A DNA stretch of 11,231 bases from assembly GCA_021816565.1 (NCBI GenBank), contig JAKAXN010000087.1:2552-13782 (forward strand), written 5' to 3'. Position numbers and translations under genes: made by a program. The stretch is from Actinomycetes bacterium. Its GTDB lineage: Bacteria > Actinomycetota > Acidimicrobiia > Acidimicrobiales > Palsa-688. The notes below the pieces were generated by a model. The model searched no databases and had not been told where the DNA came from. It saw only the letters and a list, made by a program, of their open reading frames with translations. Within the stretch, counting starts at the first letter, position 1. Each line of letters starts with the position of its first letter. This document shows, piece by piece, positions 5,837-11,231 of the stretch.

Positions 5837-6865
5837 TCAGGCGGCGACCGAAGCGGCGTCGGCCAGCAGGGTCAGGACCGCCCGCTCAGCGGCATGGCGG
5901 AGCGCCGGGCCGGAGCGGGAACGGCCCGGCCAGCCGTGCCCGGCGATGGTCTCGGCCCGGTCGAAGTGGTCGATGACCCGCGGGTCGATGTAGGAGGACC
6001 GGCACACCGCCGGTGTGTTGCCCAGGAACGCGGCCGTCTCTTTGACCGCGGCGGTCACCGCCCGGCGACGCGCCGTGGCGCTGCGGGGGTACGGGTCGAC
6101 CTGTGCCAGGGCCACCGCGGCGTGCACCGTGGCGGCCCAGGTGCGGAAGTCCTTGGCGCTGTAGCCGGCGCCGGCCGCGTCCTTGATGTAGGCGTTGATC
6201 TCGGCCGAATGGATGTCGCACCAGCCGTCCGGGCCGCGCCACGCCAGCAGTTGGCCGCTACCGCCCCGCCGCCGGCGCAGCGGGGCGAGCACCTCCGACA
6301 CGGCGGGGTCGTCGACCGAGATGGTCCGGGCCACCCCGTGCTTGGCCGGGTAGCTGAAGGTCATCGCCTCCCCGTCGAGGTGGAGATGCTCCCGCCGCAG
6401 GGTGGCGATGCCGAACGTCTCGTGGTCCCGGGCGTATACCTCGCCCCCGATACGGAAGCACCCGATGTCGATCAGCCGGACCGCCGCGGCCAGCACCCGC
6501 CGGTGGGACATCTGCGTGCCGTCCAGGTCGCGGGAGACCCGCCGGCGCAGGTCCGGCAGGGCGACGGCGAACTCGGTGGCCCGGCGGAACTTCTCGGCGT
6601 CGCGCCGCTTCCTCCAGCCCTCGTGGTAGAGGTACTGGCGCCGACCGGCGGCGTCGGTGCCGACGGCCTGGATGTGGCCGTGGGGCCAGGGACAGATCCA
6701 CACGTCGTCCCACGCCGGGGGGATGACCAGCCCGGCTATGCGTTCGAGGGTGTCGGGATCGTCGACGCGCCCACCGGTGCGGGACCAGGTATAGGAGAAT
6801 CCCCGGCCTCGCCGCTGACGGGTGATACCGGGCCGGGACGGGTCCGAGCGGCGGAGCCGGGGCAC
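5837..6865 (-). CDS. DNA topoisomerase IB (poxvirus/bacterial TopIB family)
   Basis: A 342-aa enzyme that relaxes positive and negative supercoils by nicking one strand through a 3'-phosphotyrosine. The N-terminal domain (about 1-95) carries the typical SYTWSRTGGRVDDPDTLERI, VIPPAWDDVWICP and HIQAVGTDAAGRRQYLYH blocks; the rest is the catalytic domain. The catalytic set is complete: R138 (FRIGGEVYA), K175 (YPAKHG), R241 (KDFRTW), N283 (FLGNTP) and nucleophile Y292 (CRSSYIDP). From memory, Deinococcus TopIB uses R137, K174, R239, N280 and Y289, an almost identical register, with Asn in place of the poxvirus His. The GTG start at 6865 lies 16 bases after the aldo/keto reductase stop, so the two are probably one transcript; no clear Shine-Dalgarno precedes it. 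TopIB is sporadic in bacteria, which suggests past horizontal spread, though base composition here matches its neighbours. Tyrosine recombinase is excluded by the N-terminal domain. Confidence 0.95.
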   Translation of the reverse strand: MPRLRRSDPSRPGITRQRRGRGFSYTWSRTGGRVDDPDTLERIAGLVIPPAWDDVWICPWPHGHIQAVGTDAAGRRQYLYHEGWRKRRDAEKFRRATEFAVALPDLRRRVSRDLDGTQMSHRRVLAAAVRLIDIGCFRIGGEVYARDHETFGIATLRREHLHLDGEAMTFSYPAKHGVARTISVDDPAVSEVLAPLRRRRGGSGQLLAWRGPDGWCDIHSAEINAYIKDAAGAGYSAKDFRTWAATVHAAVALAQVDPYPRSATARRRAVTAAVKETAAFLGNTPAVCRSSYIDPRVIDHFDRAETIAGHGWPGRSRSGPALRHAAERAVLTLLADAASVAA

Positions 6866-6881
6866 GGGACGCGGAGCGGGC

Positions 6882-7721
6882 TCAGTCCGGCACGTAGTCG
6901 AACACGTCGGGATCGGGCCCGATGCGCTCGCCCCGATCCAGCGCGGAGATCTCGGCCATGTCCGAGTCGCTCAGAGCGAAGTCGAACAGCTCGAAGTTCT
7001 CCTGCATCCGGTCCCGGTGCACCGACTTGGGGAACACGATGCTGCCCAGCTGGATGTGCCAGCGCAGCACCACCTGCGCCGGGGTGCGGCCCACCCTCTC
7101 GGCCACCTCGATGACGGTCGGGTCGTCGAGCACCCGGCCCCGGGCGATCGGCGACCAGGCCTCGGTGGCTATGCCGTGCGACTCACCGAAGGCCCGCAGA
7201 TCGTCCTGGGCCAGGTACGGGTGGGCCTCGATCTGATTGACCACCGGCACGGTGGAGCCCTCCGCCATCAGGCGCTCCAGATGGGCGGTCTGGAAGTTGG
7301 ACACCCCGATGGCCCGGGCCCGGCCCTCCTGGTGCACTTTCTCCAGGGCCCGCCACACTTCCATGAAGTCCCTGACCGTCGGCAGGGGCCAGTGGATCAG
7401 GAACAGGTCGACGCGCTCGAAGCCGAGGTCGGCCAGGCTCCGGTCGAAGGACCGCCGGGCGTCGTCATAGGTGAGGTTGTTGTTGTTGAGCTTGCTGGTG
7501 ACGAAGATGTCGTCCCGGCTGATGCCCGAGCGGGCGACGGCTTCGCCGACCTGCTTCTCGTTGCGGTACATCTCGGCGGTGTCGATGTGGCGGTAGCCGA
7601 GGTCCAGAGCTGCGGTGACCGCCTCGACCGTCTCCTCCGGGGGCACCTGGAACACCCCGAAGCCGAGCTGCGGGATCTCCACTCCGTTGTTCAGCTTGAC
7701 GGTCGGGACGTGCGATGCCAT
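6882..7721 (-). CDS. Aldo/keto reductase (2,5-diketo-D-gluconate reductase-like)
   Basis: A 279-aa NADPH-dependent cytoplasmic reductase of the AKR superfamily, full length. The tetrad is complete: D47 and Y52 (HIDTAEMY), K77 (TSKL) and H110 (LIHWP). The AKR signature GYRHIDTAEMYRNEKQVG, the VSNFQ strand, NQIEAHPY and the cofactor-binding loop IVFPKSVHRDRMQENFELF are present. The closest well-known group is DkgA-type reductases acting on keto sugars, methylglyoxal and small aldehydes; the true substrate cannot be read out. An Asn run (LNNNN, 78-82) follows the catalytic Lys. The ATG at 7721 has GGAGG at 7732-7728, 6 bases upstream, and the topoisomerase follows 16 bases after its TGA. A plausible role is carbonyl detoxification. 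Confidence 0.94.
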   Translation of the reverse strand: MASHVPTVKLNNGVEIPQLGFGVFQVPPEETVEAVTAALDLGYRHIDTAEMYRNEKQVGEAVARSGISRDDIFVTSKLNNNNLTYDDARRSFDRSLADLGFERVDLFLIHWPLPTVRDFMEVWRALEKVHQEGRARAIGVSNFQTAHLERLMAEGSTVPVVNQIEAHPYLAQDDLRAFGESHGIATEAWSPIARGRVLDDPTVIEVAERVGRTPAQVVLRWHIQLGSIVFPKSVHRDRMQENFELFDFALSDSDMAEISALDRGERIGPDPDVFDYVPD

Positions 7722-7727
7722 TCAGAT

Positions 7728-7732
7728 CCTCC
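7728..7732 (-). promoter_or_regulatory. Shine-Dalgarno of the aldo/keto reductase
   Basis: GGAGG on the minus strand, 6 bases before the ATG at 7721; the strongest ribosome binding site in the window. Confidence 0.75.
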
Positions 7733-7736
7733 AGAA

Positions 7737-7765
7737 ACCCCGGGGTAGGTGCGGCGGACCGCCGC
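7737..7765. repeat. Two adjacent palindromes in the gap upstream of the aldo/keto reductase
   Basis: ACCCCGGGGT (7737-7746) is a perfect 10-bp palindrome, and GCGGCGGACCGCCGC (7751-7765) is symmetrical around its central base. They lie between the DUF2795 gene stop (7800) and the aldo/keto reductase ribosome binding site. They could form the terminator of the first gene or an operator for the second. GC-rich DNA makes chance palindromes common. Confidence 0.3.
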
Positions 7766-7799
7766 TTGTGCCTTGATACCCAACCGGGGCGGGGCCGGA

Positions 7800-8207
7800 T
7801 CAGAAGCGGCGGGACGAATCCTCGCCGTGCTCTCCGATGGCCTCGGCCACCTCCTCGAGCACCGCGTAGCGCTGCCCTCCGGGGAGCTGGCGCAGCACGG
7901 CCAGCAGACCCTGCGACGCGCCCTCCCCGGCGGCTACCTCGATGAGGCGGTCCCGGTCGGCCGGGAAGGCGCCCGGGCGGAGGGAGCGGGCCAGCTCCGA
8001 CCGGATCCGGACGTCGTCGGGGGTCATGCCCGGAGGCACGCCCGGCTCGAGGGCCGCGTCAGCGGCGTAGATCTCGCCGGGGTCCTCCTGGCGGAGATCC
8101 TCCCGGGCCCGTCCGGGCACCGGGGCTCCGTGGGTCACCGCGGCGTTGTCGTGGTCGAGCTCGCCGTCGATGCGGGGGTTGTGCTTGTCGCTGCGCCGCT
8201 GAGTCAA
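7800..8207 (-). CDS. DUF2795 domain protein, 135 aa
   Basis: A small soluble protein. The N-terminal half (1-65) is polar, charged and probably disordered (starts MTQRRSDKHNPRIDGELDHD). The C-terminal half (about 70-133) matches the DUF2795 pattern: RSLRPGAFPADRDRLIEVA, then LLAVLRQLPGGQRYAVLEEV and AEAIGEHGE. DUF2795 proteins are common in Actinomycetota and have no established function; the helical repeat is reminiscent of small regulatory or stress-related domains, but I claim nothing further. The start is TTG at 8207, supported by GAGGAG 8 bases upstream (8221-8216); no ATG lies close by in frame. It is divergent from the membrane-protein gene at 8322 and upstream, with the same orientation, of the aldo/keto reductase across a 78-base gap, so it may head that transcript. 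Confidence 0.85.
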   Translation of the reverse strand: MTQRRSDKHNPRIDGELDHDNAAVTHGAPVPGRAREDLRQEDPGEIYAADAALEPGVPPGMTPDDVRIRSELARSLRPGAFPADRDRLIEVAAGEGASQGLLAVLRQLPGGQRYAVLEEVAEAIGEHGEDSSRRF

Positions 8208-8215
8208 AGTGCTCG

Positions 8216-8221
8216 CTCCTC
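8216..8221 (-). promoter_or_regulatory. Shine-Dalgarno deciding the TTG start of the DUF2795 gene
   Basis: GAGGAG on the minus strand with 8 bases to the TTG at 8207. Confidence 0.65.
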
Positions 8222-8321
8222 ACTGGGCGGGACCGCCCTGCAGCTTCTACCCCCTCCCCCGGCCCGTACACGGGGGCACCCGGGCGGCCCACAACCGGCC
8301 GTTCCGGGCAAATATGGGGGC
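8222..8321. promoter_or_regulatory. Divergent promoter region
   Basis: The 100 bases between the DUF2795 ribosome binding site and the ATG at 8322 must hold both promoters. On the minus strand TAGAAG (about 8243-8248) is a -10 candidate for the DUF2795 gene. On the plus strand AAATAT (8310-8315) lies exactly 6 bases before the ATG at 8322, compatible with a leaderless transcript, though it matches the consensus poorly. A GGGCG/CGCCC hairpin (near 8225-8237) is also present. Confidence 0.35.
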
Positions 8322-8744
8322 ATGGCTCTGACCCGGACCCGTGCCCGCCAGATCGTCCAGCTGATCGCCGCCGGGCGGGTCGGCCTGGGGGTGGTCGCCT
8401 CGATCTCTCCCGGCCTGCCGCTGCGGACCTGGATCGGGCCCGGCCGGCGCGACGGCGGCACCCTGCTGGTCGGCCGGGCCATGGGGGTCCGCGACGCCGC
8501 TCTGGGGATCGGAGCGCTCCTGGCCGTGCGCCGGGGTGCCCCCCTCCGCGGGTGGGTGGAGGCGGGGGCGCTGGCCGACGCCGGCGACGCCCTCTTCACC
8601 GCGGCCAGCTTCGGGGAGCTACCGCGCCTGGGCCGCTGGGCGGTGCTCGCCGCCGCGGTCACCGCGGCGGGCGCGTCGCTCGCGGCGGCGCCCCGGGTGG
8701 ACGGCGGCGGCCCGGCCTGGGCCGGTCAGCCGGTCAGTCGGTGA
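8322..8744 (+). CDS. Small multi-pass membrane protein, 140 aa (DUF4267-like)
   Basis: Starts MALTRTRARQIVQLIAAGRV. Four hydrophobic stretches can be seen: about 10-32 (ending VVASISPGL), 47-66 (LLVGRAMGVRDAALGIGALL), 75-95 (WVEAGALADAGDALFTAASF) and 103-122 (AVLAAAVTAAGASLAA). The GRAMGVRD and E/D-containing third helix recall small DUF4267-type membrane proteins, a tentative match. No catalytic residues are recognisable. The reading frame is open far upstream (to 7749), but the preceding part only shadows the opposite-strand DUF2795 gene; the ATG at 8322 begins the hydrophobic protein. The 3' end overlaps the convergent DUF2237 gene by 11 bases. A 10-bp-arm palindrome (8650-8670) lies in the coding sequence for its last helix. 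Confidence 0.75.
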   Translation: MALTRTRARQIVQLIAAGRVGLGVVASISPGLPLRTWIGPGRRDGGTLLVGRAMGVRDAALGIGALLAVRRGAPLRGWVEAGALADAGDALFTAASFGELPRLGRWAVLAAAVTAAGASLAAAPRVDGGGPAWAGQPVSR

Positions 8745-9126
8745 GCTCGCTGGGGTCGGCCGGCACGTCCACGGCGTGCAGGCGCAGGGCCTCCAGGGGG
8801 ACCACCTCGAGGGCCCGCTCATGGGTGGAGTTGAGCACCACGAACGCCGCCGCCCCGTCCAGGTGGGCCCGCAGCCAGTTGACGGCGGTGACGCACCAGC
8901 GGTCCCCGGGCACCAGGCCCGGGAAGCGGTACTGGGGCATGGGCGTCACCAGGTCGTTGCCGATGGACCGCTGGTGCTCGAGGAACTCGGCGGTGACCAC
9001 GGCGCAGATGGTGTGGCTGCCGAGATCCTCCGGGCCGGTGTTGCAGCACCCGTCCCGGTAGAAGCCGGTCAGCGGTTCGACGCCGCACGGCTCCAGAACC
9101 CCGCCCAGTACGTTGCGCTCGGCCAT
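8734..9126 (-). CDS. DUF2237 family protein, 130 aa
   Basis: A soluble protein with the highly conserved DUF2237 core near its N-terminus: NVLGGVLEPCGVEPLTGFYR, then DGCCNTGPEDLGSHTICAV (residues about 25-43), TPMPQYRFPGLVPGDRWCVT and a C-terminal HERALEVVPLEALRLHAV. Length is near the usual for the family. Cysteines C14, C27, C28, C41 and the one in DRWC, with H38, could bind metal or a redox cofactor; the family function is unknown to me. ATG at 9126 lies 24 bases after the GNAT gene on the same strand. No Shine-Dalgarno is visible, but CATACT (9138-9133) sits 6 bases before the ATG, so an internal leaderless promoter is possible. Encoded in a probable operon with a disulfide oxidoreductase and an acetyltransferase. 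Confidence 0.92.
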   Translation of the reverse strand: MAERNVLGGVLEPCGVEPLTGFYRDGCCNTGPEDLGSHTICAVVTAEFLEHQRSIGNDLVTPMPQYRFPGLVPGDRWCVTAVNWLRAHLDGAAAFVVLNSTHERALEVVPLEALRLHAVDVPADPSELTD

Positions 9127-9132
9127 GCGAAG

Positions 9133-9138
9133 AGTATG
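9133..9138 (-). promoter_or_regulatory. Possible -10 box for a leaderless DUF2237 transcript
   Basis: CATACT on the minus strand (4 of 6 matches to TATAAT) ends 6 bases before the ATG at 9126, which would place transcription initiation at the start codon. No -35 element could be assigned. Confidence 0.3.
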
Positions 9139-9150
9139 GCGGGCCGGGGG

Positions 9151-9843
9151 TCAGCCCGGTGACAGGAACAGGACCTTCCATCCCCGGTCCGGGAACCCGC
9201 AGGCCTCGGCCACCCGGGCCGAGGCGGTGTTGGACGGGGCGTGGAGGTAGGTGACGACGGCGCCGCCCGACACCACCCGGCGAGCGGCCTGGCTGACCAG
9301 CCGGCGGGCCAGGCCCCGGCCCCGGGCCTGCGGTTCGGTGACCACCGCCACCTCCTGCCCGGTGGGGTCGTGGCGCTTGAGGCCGACGCCGGCGATGTAG
9401 CGGCCGTCCTCCAGAGCCACCAGCACCTCGCCGCCGAAGGGTTCGAGCCACGCCGGCACCACCGGGTCGTCGACCGGCCGCCACTCACCGGCGTCGGGCA
9501 TCGCGGCCGGGCGGGTGGTCCAGCGGAACACGCCCTCGACGACCCGCCCTCCCGGGCTCCCGAGGGCGGAGGCCAGTTCGCCACCGAAGTCCTCCACGCC
9601 CAGCGATTGAGCGCCCGACACCGCCCGGGCCGCGGCTTCGACGTGGGCCGGCGACACCGAGACAACCCCGCCTTCGGGGGTGGCCACGCCGATCATCGGC
9701 CGGATCTGCCCGTCCCAACCGGGCATGTCGCGCCGGGCTGAGGCCACCACCCTCAGGCCCCTACCGGGTGGCGGCCAGGCCCCCAGCCAGGCTGCCAGGT
9801 GGGCCTGCAGGGCCTCGTCGCCGTCGTCGTTCACCGCCGTCAC
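9151..9843 (-). CDS. GNAT family N-acetyltransferase
   Basis: A 230-aa protein. The C-terminal half is a GNAT domain: RYIAGVGLKRHDPTGQEVAV, then the acetyl-CoA motif TEPQARGRGLARRLVSQA (Q172-A-R-G-R-G-L-A179), and the closing THxPSN-type segment LHAPSNTASARVAEACGFPD. The N-terminal 110 residues (GRGLRVVASARRDMPGWDGQ onward) look like a second, degenerate GNAT-like or substrate-binding half, as in tandem-GNAT proteins. Substrate is not predictable. The GTG start at 9843 lies 5 bases after the TAG of the oxidoreductase gene, indicating co-transcription; no Shine-Dalgarno is obvious, so translational coupling is likely. The DUF2237 gene follows 24 bases downstream. Confidence 0.88.
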   Translation of the reverse strand: MTAVNDDGDEALQAHLAAWLGAWPPPGRGLRVVASARRDMPGWDGQIRPMIGVATPEGGVVSVSPAHVEAAARAVSGAQSLGVEDFGGELASALGSPGGRVVEGVFRWTTRPAAMPDAGEWRPVDDPVVPAWLEPFGGEVLVALEDGRYIAGVGLKRHDPTGQEVAVVTEPQARGRGLARRLVSQAARRVVSGGAVVTYLHAPSNTASARVAEACGFPDRGWKVLFLSPG

Positions 9844-9848
9844 GCTAG

Positions 9849-11204
9849 CTAGTGCGGCCCGCCCCGCAGGGCGGCGGCCAGGCGCCGCAGCGGGGGCTCG
9901 TAGGCCTCGGCCAGTGACGGGAACGGGTGGACCACGTCGGCCAGGACGCTGATCGGTATGCGGGCCCGGACGGCGAGTACGGCCTCACCGATGAACTCGT
10001 CGGCTCCGGGTCCGACGGCTGACGCCCCGACCAGCACCCCGGCGGACCGGTCGGCGACGAGCACCAGCCGGCCCCGCTCCACCCCGTCGGTGGCCGCCCG
10101 GGCGGTGCCCGCCACATCCATCGTCTCGACCATCACATCGACGCCCTGATCGCCCGCCGCGGCCTCGGTCAGCCCCACCGCGGCCAGAGCCGGGTCGGTG
10201 TAGACGGCCCGTGGTATGGCCCGGTAGTCGGCCTCGTAGTCCTCGCCGCGCAGGTTGGCCGCCACCACCCGCGACTGGTAGTTGGCGGTGTGGGTGAAAG
10301 GAGCGACCCCGGTGACGTCCCCGGCCGCCCACACCCCCGGGACGCCGGGGACCCGGCACCGGGCGTCCACCTCCAGGCCCCGGCCCCCGGCCTCGATGCC
10401 GAGCGACTCGAGACCGATGTCGTCCAGGTTGGGCCGGCGCCCGGTGGCCACCAGCACCCGGTCCACCTCAACCGAGGACCCGTCCCCCAGTTCCAGCACC
10501 GCGCCGCCGGGGGTGGGGCGGCATCTCTCCAGGCGGGTGCCGGTCCGAAGCTCGACACCGTCGCCCGTCAGGGCCTCCGCTATCAGCTGCGACAGGGCCG
10601 GCTCCTCCCTGGAGATCAGCCGGTCGGCGCTCTCGATCAGCGTCACCGCCACCCCGAAACCGGCGTAGACCTGGGCCAGCTCGCAGCCCACCGGTCCCCC
10701 TCCGAGCACCGCCAGCCGGCCGGGCCGCTCCCCGGTGCTGAGGGCCTGGTCGCTGGTCCAGGTCGCAACCCGGTCCAGCCCGTCGATGGGGGGCACCACC
10801 GGGCGGGAGCCGGTGGCTATCACCAGGTTGCGCCACCCGATCTCGGTCTCCTCGCCGGAGTCGGCGGTCACCGCCAGCCGGCCCGGCCCGGTCACCCGCC
10901 CCCGGCCCCGCAGCAGCACCGCTCCCGAGGCGCGCAGCTGCTCGGCGTTGTCCGAGTCGTCGCGTCCTTCCGAGACCTCGTCGCGACGGGCCACCGCCCC
11001 GGGCCAGGCGGCGGCCGGGTCCCCGAGATCCAGCCGACCCCCGGCCGCACCCAGCGTGTGGGCCCGGGCCGCCAGGCTACGGACGTGGGCGGCGCGCAAC
11101 AGGGCCTTGGACGGCACGCACGCCACGAACGGGCACTCCCCGCCCACCCGGCCGGCCTCCACCACGGCGATACGCCGGCCGGGGACCTCCTGCCAGATCC
11201 ACTC
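9849..11204 (-). CDS. FAD-dependent pyridine-nucleotide disulfide oxidoreductase, 5'-truncated
   Basis: Dihydrolipoamide dehydrogenase/mercuric reductase-type flavoprotein. The frame is readable from 11204 ([18 protein letters not shown]), just before the redox disulfide C-PFVA-C followed by VPSK (Cys codons at 11133-11135 and 11118-11120). Further on come the NAD(P)-binding [18 protein letters not shown], an ATGRRPN block, the second FAD motif [10 protein letters not shown], and the C-terminal dimerisation domain with HPFPSLAE holding the His-Glu pair that protonates the thiol partner. About 30 N-terminal residues, including the first GxGxxG FAD motif, are missing because the sequence ends in a poly-C run. 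Lack of a C-terminal Cys pair argues against mercuric reductase; no lipoyl-enzyme genes are nearby, so the substrate may be another disulfide or quinone. First gene of a probable operon with the GNAT gene 5 bases downstream. Confidence 0.93.
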   Translation of the reverse strand, partial: EWIWQEVPGRRIAVVEAGRVGGECPFVACVPSKALLRAAHVRSLAARAHTLGAAGGRLDLGDPAAAWPGAVARRDEVSEGRDDSDNAEQLRASGAVLLRGRGRVTGPGRLAVTADSGEETEIGWRNLVIATGSRPVVPPIDGLDRVATWTSDQALSTGERPGRLAVLGGGPVGCELAQVYAGFGVAVTLIESADRLISREEPALSQLIAEALTGDGVELRTGTRLERCRPTPGGAVLELGDGSSVEVDRVLVATGRRPNLDDIGLESLGIEAGGRGLEVDARCRVPGVPGVWAAGDVTGVAPFTHTANYQSRVVAANLRGEDYEADYRAIPRAVYTDPALAAVGLTEAAAGDQGVDVMVETMDVAGTARAATDGVERGRLVLVADRSAGVLVGASAVGPGADEFIGEAVLAVRARIPISVLADVVHPFPSLAEAYEPPLRRLAAALRGGPH

Positions 11205-11231
11205 CCCCCCCCCCCCCCCCCCCCCCCCCCC
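11204..11231. repeat. Terminal run of 28 C, probable sequencing/assembly artefact
   Basis: The window ends in 28 consecutive C, interrupting the flavoprotein gene before its conserved FAD motif; translated on the minus strand it would give poly-Gly. A contig end made of C is the reverse complement of poly-G, the usual dark-cycle artefact of two-colour Illumina chemistry. It should not be read as biology. Confidence 0.85.

Noticed and set aside
5837..6865. Tyrosine recombinase/integrase, which shares the catalytic fold
   Set aside because: The N-terminal TopIB domain and the SSYIDPRV active-site context identify topoisomerase IB; no att sites or mobile-element genes are seen.
5894..7748. Two long plus-strand frames opposite the topoisomerase and aldo/keto reductase
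   Set aside because: Antisense shadows; the minus-strand proteins have full catalytic motifs.
9849..11204. Mercuric reductase
   Set aside because: No C-terminal Cys pair, no mer genes nearby, and the tail carries the ordinary HPFPSLAE His-Glu motif of disulfide reductases.

Overview
The window is a very GC-rich (about 70%) bacterial segment with dense, short-gapped genes, GTG/TTG as well as ATG starts, and protein families typical of soil and freshwater Actinomycetota. An affiliation near Acidimicrobiia is my guess from style and gene content; no rRNA or tRNA is present to test it. Both edges cut through genes, and the right edge ends in 28 consecutive C, so this looks like a complete metagenomic or draft contig. 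No mobile element, CRISPR array, prophage or tRNA was seen.

Left part, plus strand (1-4717). A 5'-truncated FAD-linked sugar/alditol oxidase (1-1038) is followed by about 217 bases of non-coding DNA, a 118-aa protein of unknown function (1256-1612), and a large PAS-GAF-GGDEF-EAL cyclic-di-GMP signalling protein (best start GTG at 1771, to 4131). A stand-alone ChrB N-terminal-domain protein follows (4166-4717). Hairpins without U-tracts follow the oxidase and the 118-aa gene, and a nested hairpin (4735-4763) lies at the convergent junction after the ChrB-like gene.

Middle part, minus strand (4775-8207). Read right to left: a DUF2795 protein (8207-7800, TTG start with a good Shine-Dalgarno), an aldo/keto reductase (7721-6882), a type IB DNA topoisomerase (6865-5837) 16 bases behind it, then after a 94-base relatively AT-rich gap a COG4280-type membrane protein (5742-4975) translationally coupled (TGATG) to a 66-aa two-helix membrane protein (4975-4775).

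Right part. A small plus-strand membrane protein (8322-8744) overlaps tail-to-tail by 11 bases with a DUF2237 protein (9126-8734, minus). Upstream of the latter, on the same strand, are a GNAT acetyltransferase (9843-9151) and a pyridine-nucleotide disulfide oxidoreductase (11204-9849, truncated), with gaps of 24 and 5 bases: a probable three-gene operon.

Most genes look like core or shell genes: redox enzymes, DNA topology, c-di-GMP signalling and conserved uncharacterised families. I do not see a clearly new multi-gene defence or biosynthetic system. The most interesting items are the stand-alone ChrB_N protein with Cas2/PaaX-like sequence features, the coupled COG4280 plus 66-aa membrane pair with internally duplicated acidic motifs and an operator-like repeat upstream, the two palindromic sites flanking the 118-aa gene and preceding the c-di-GMP gene, and the Cys-rich DUF2237 protein encoded with a disulfide oxidoreductase.
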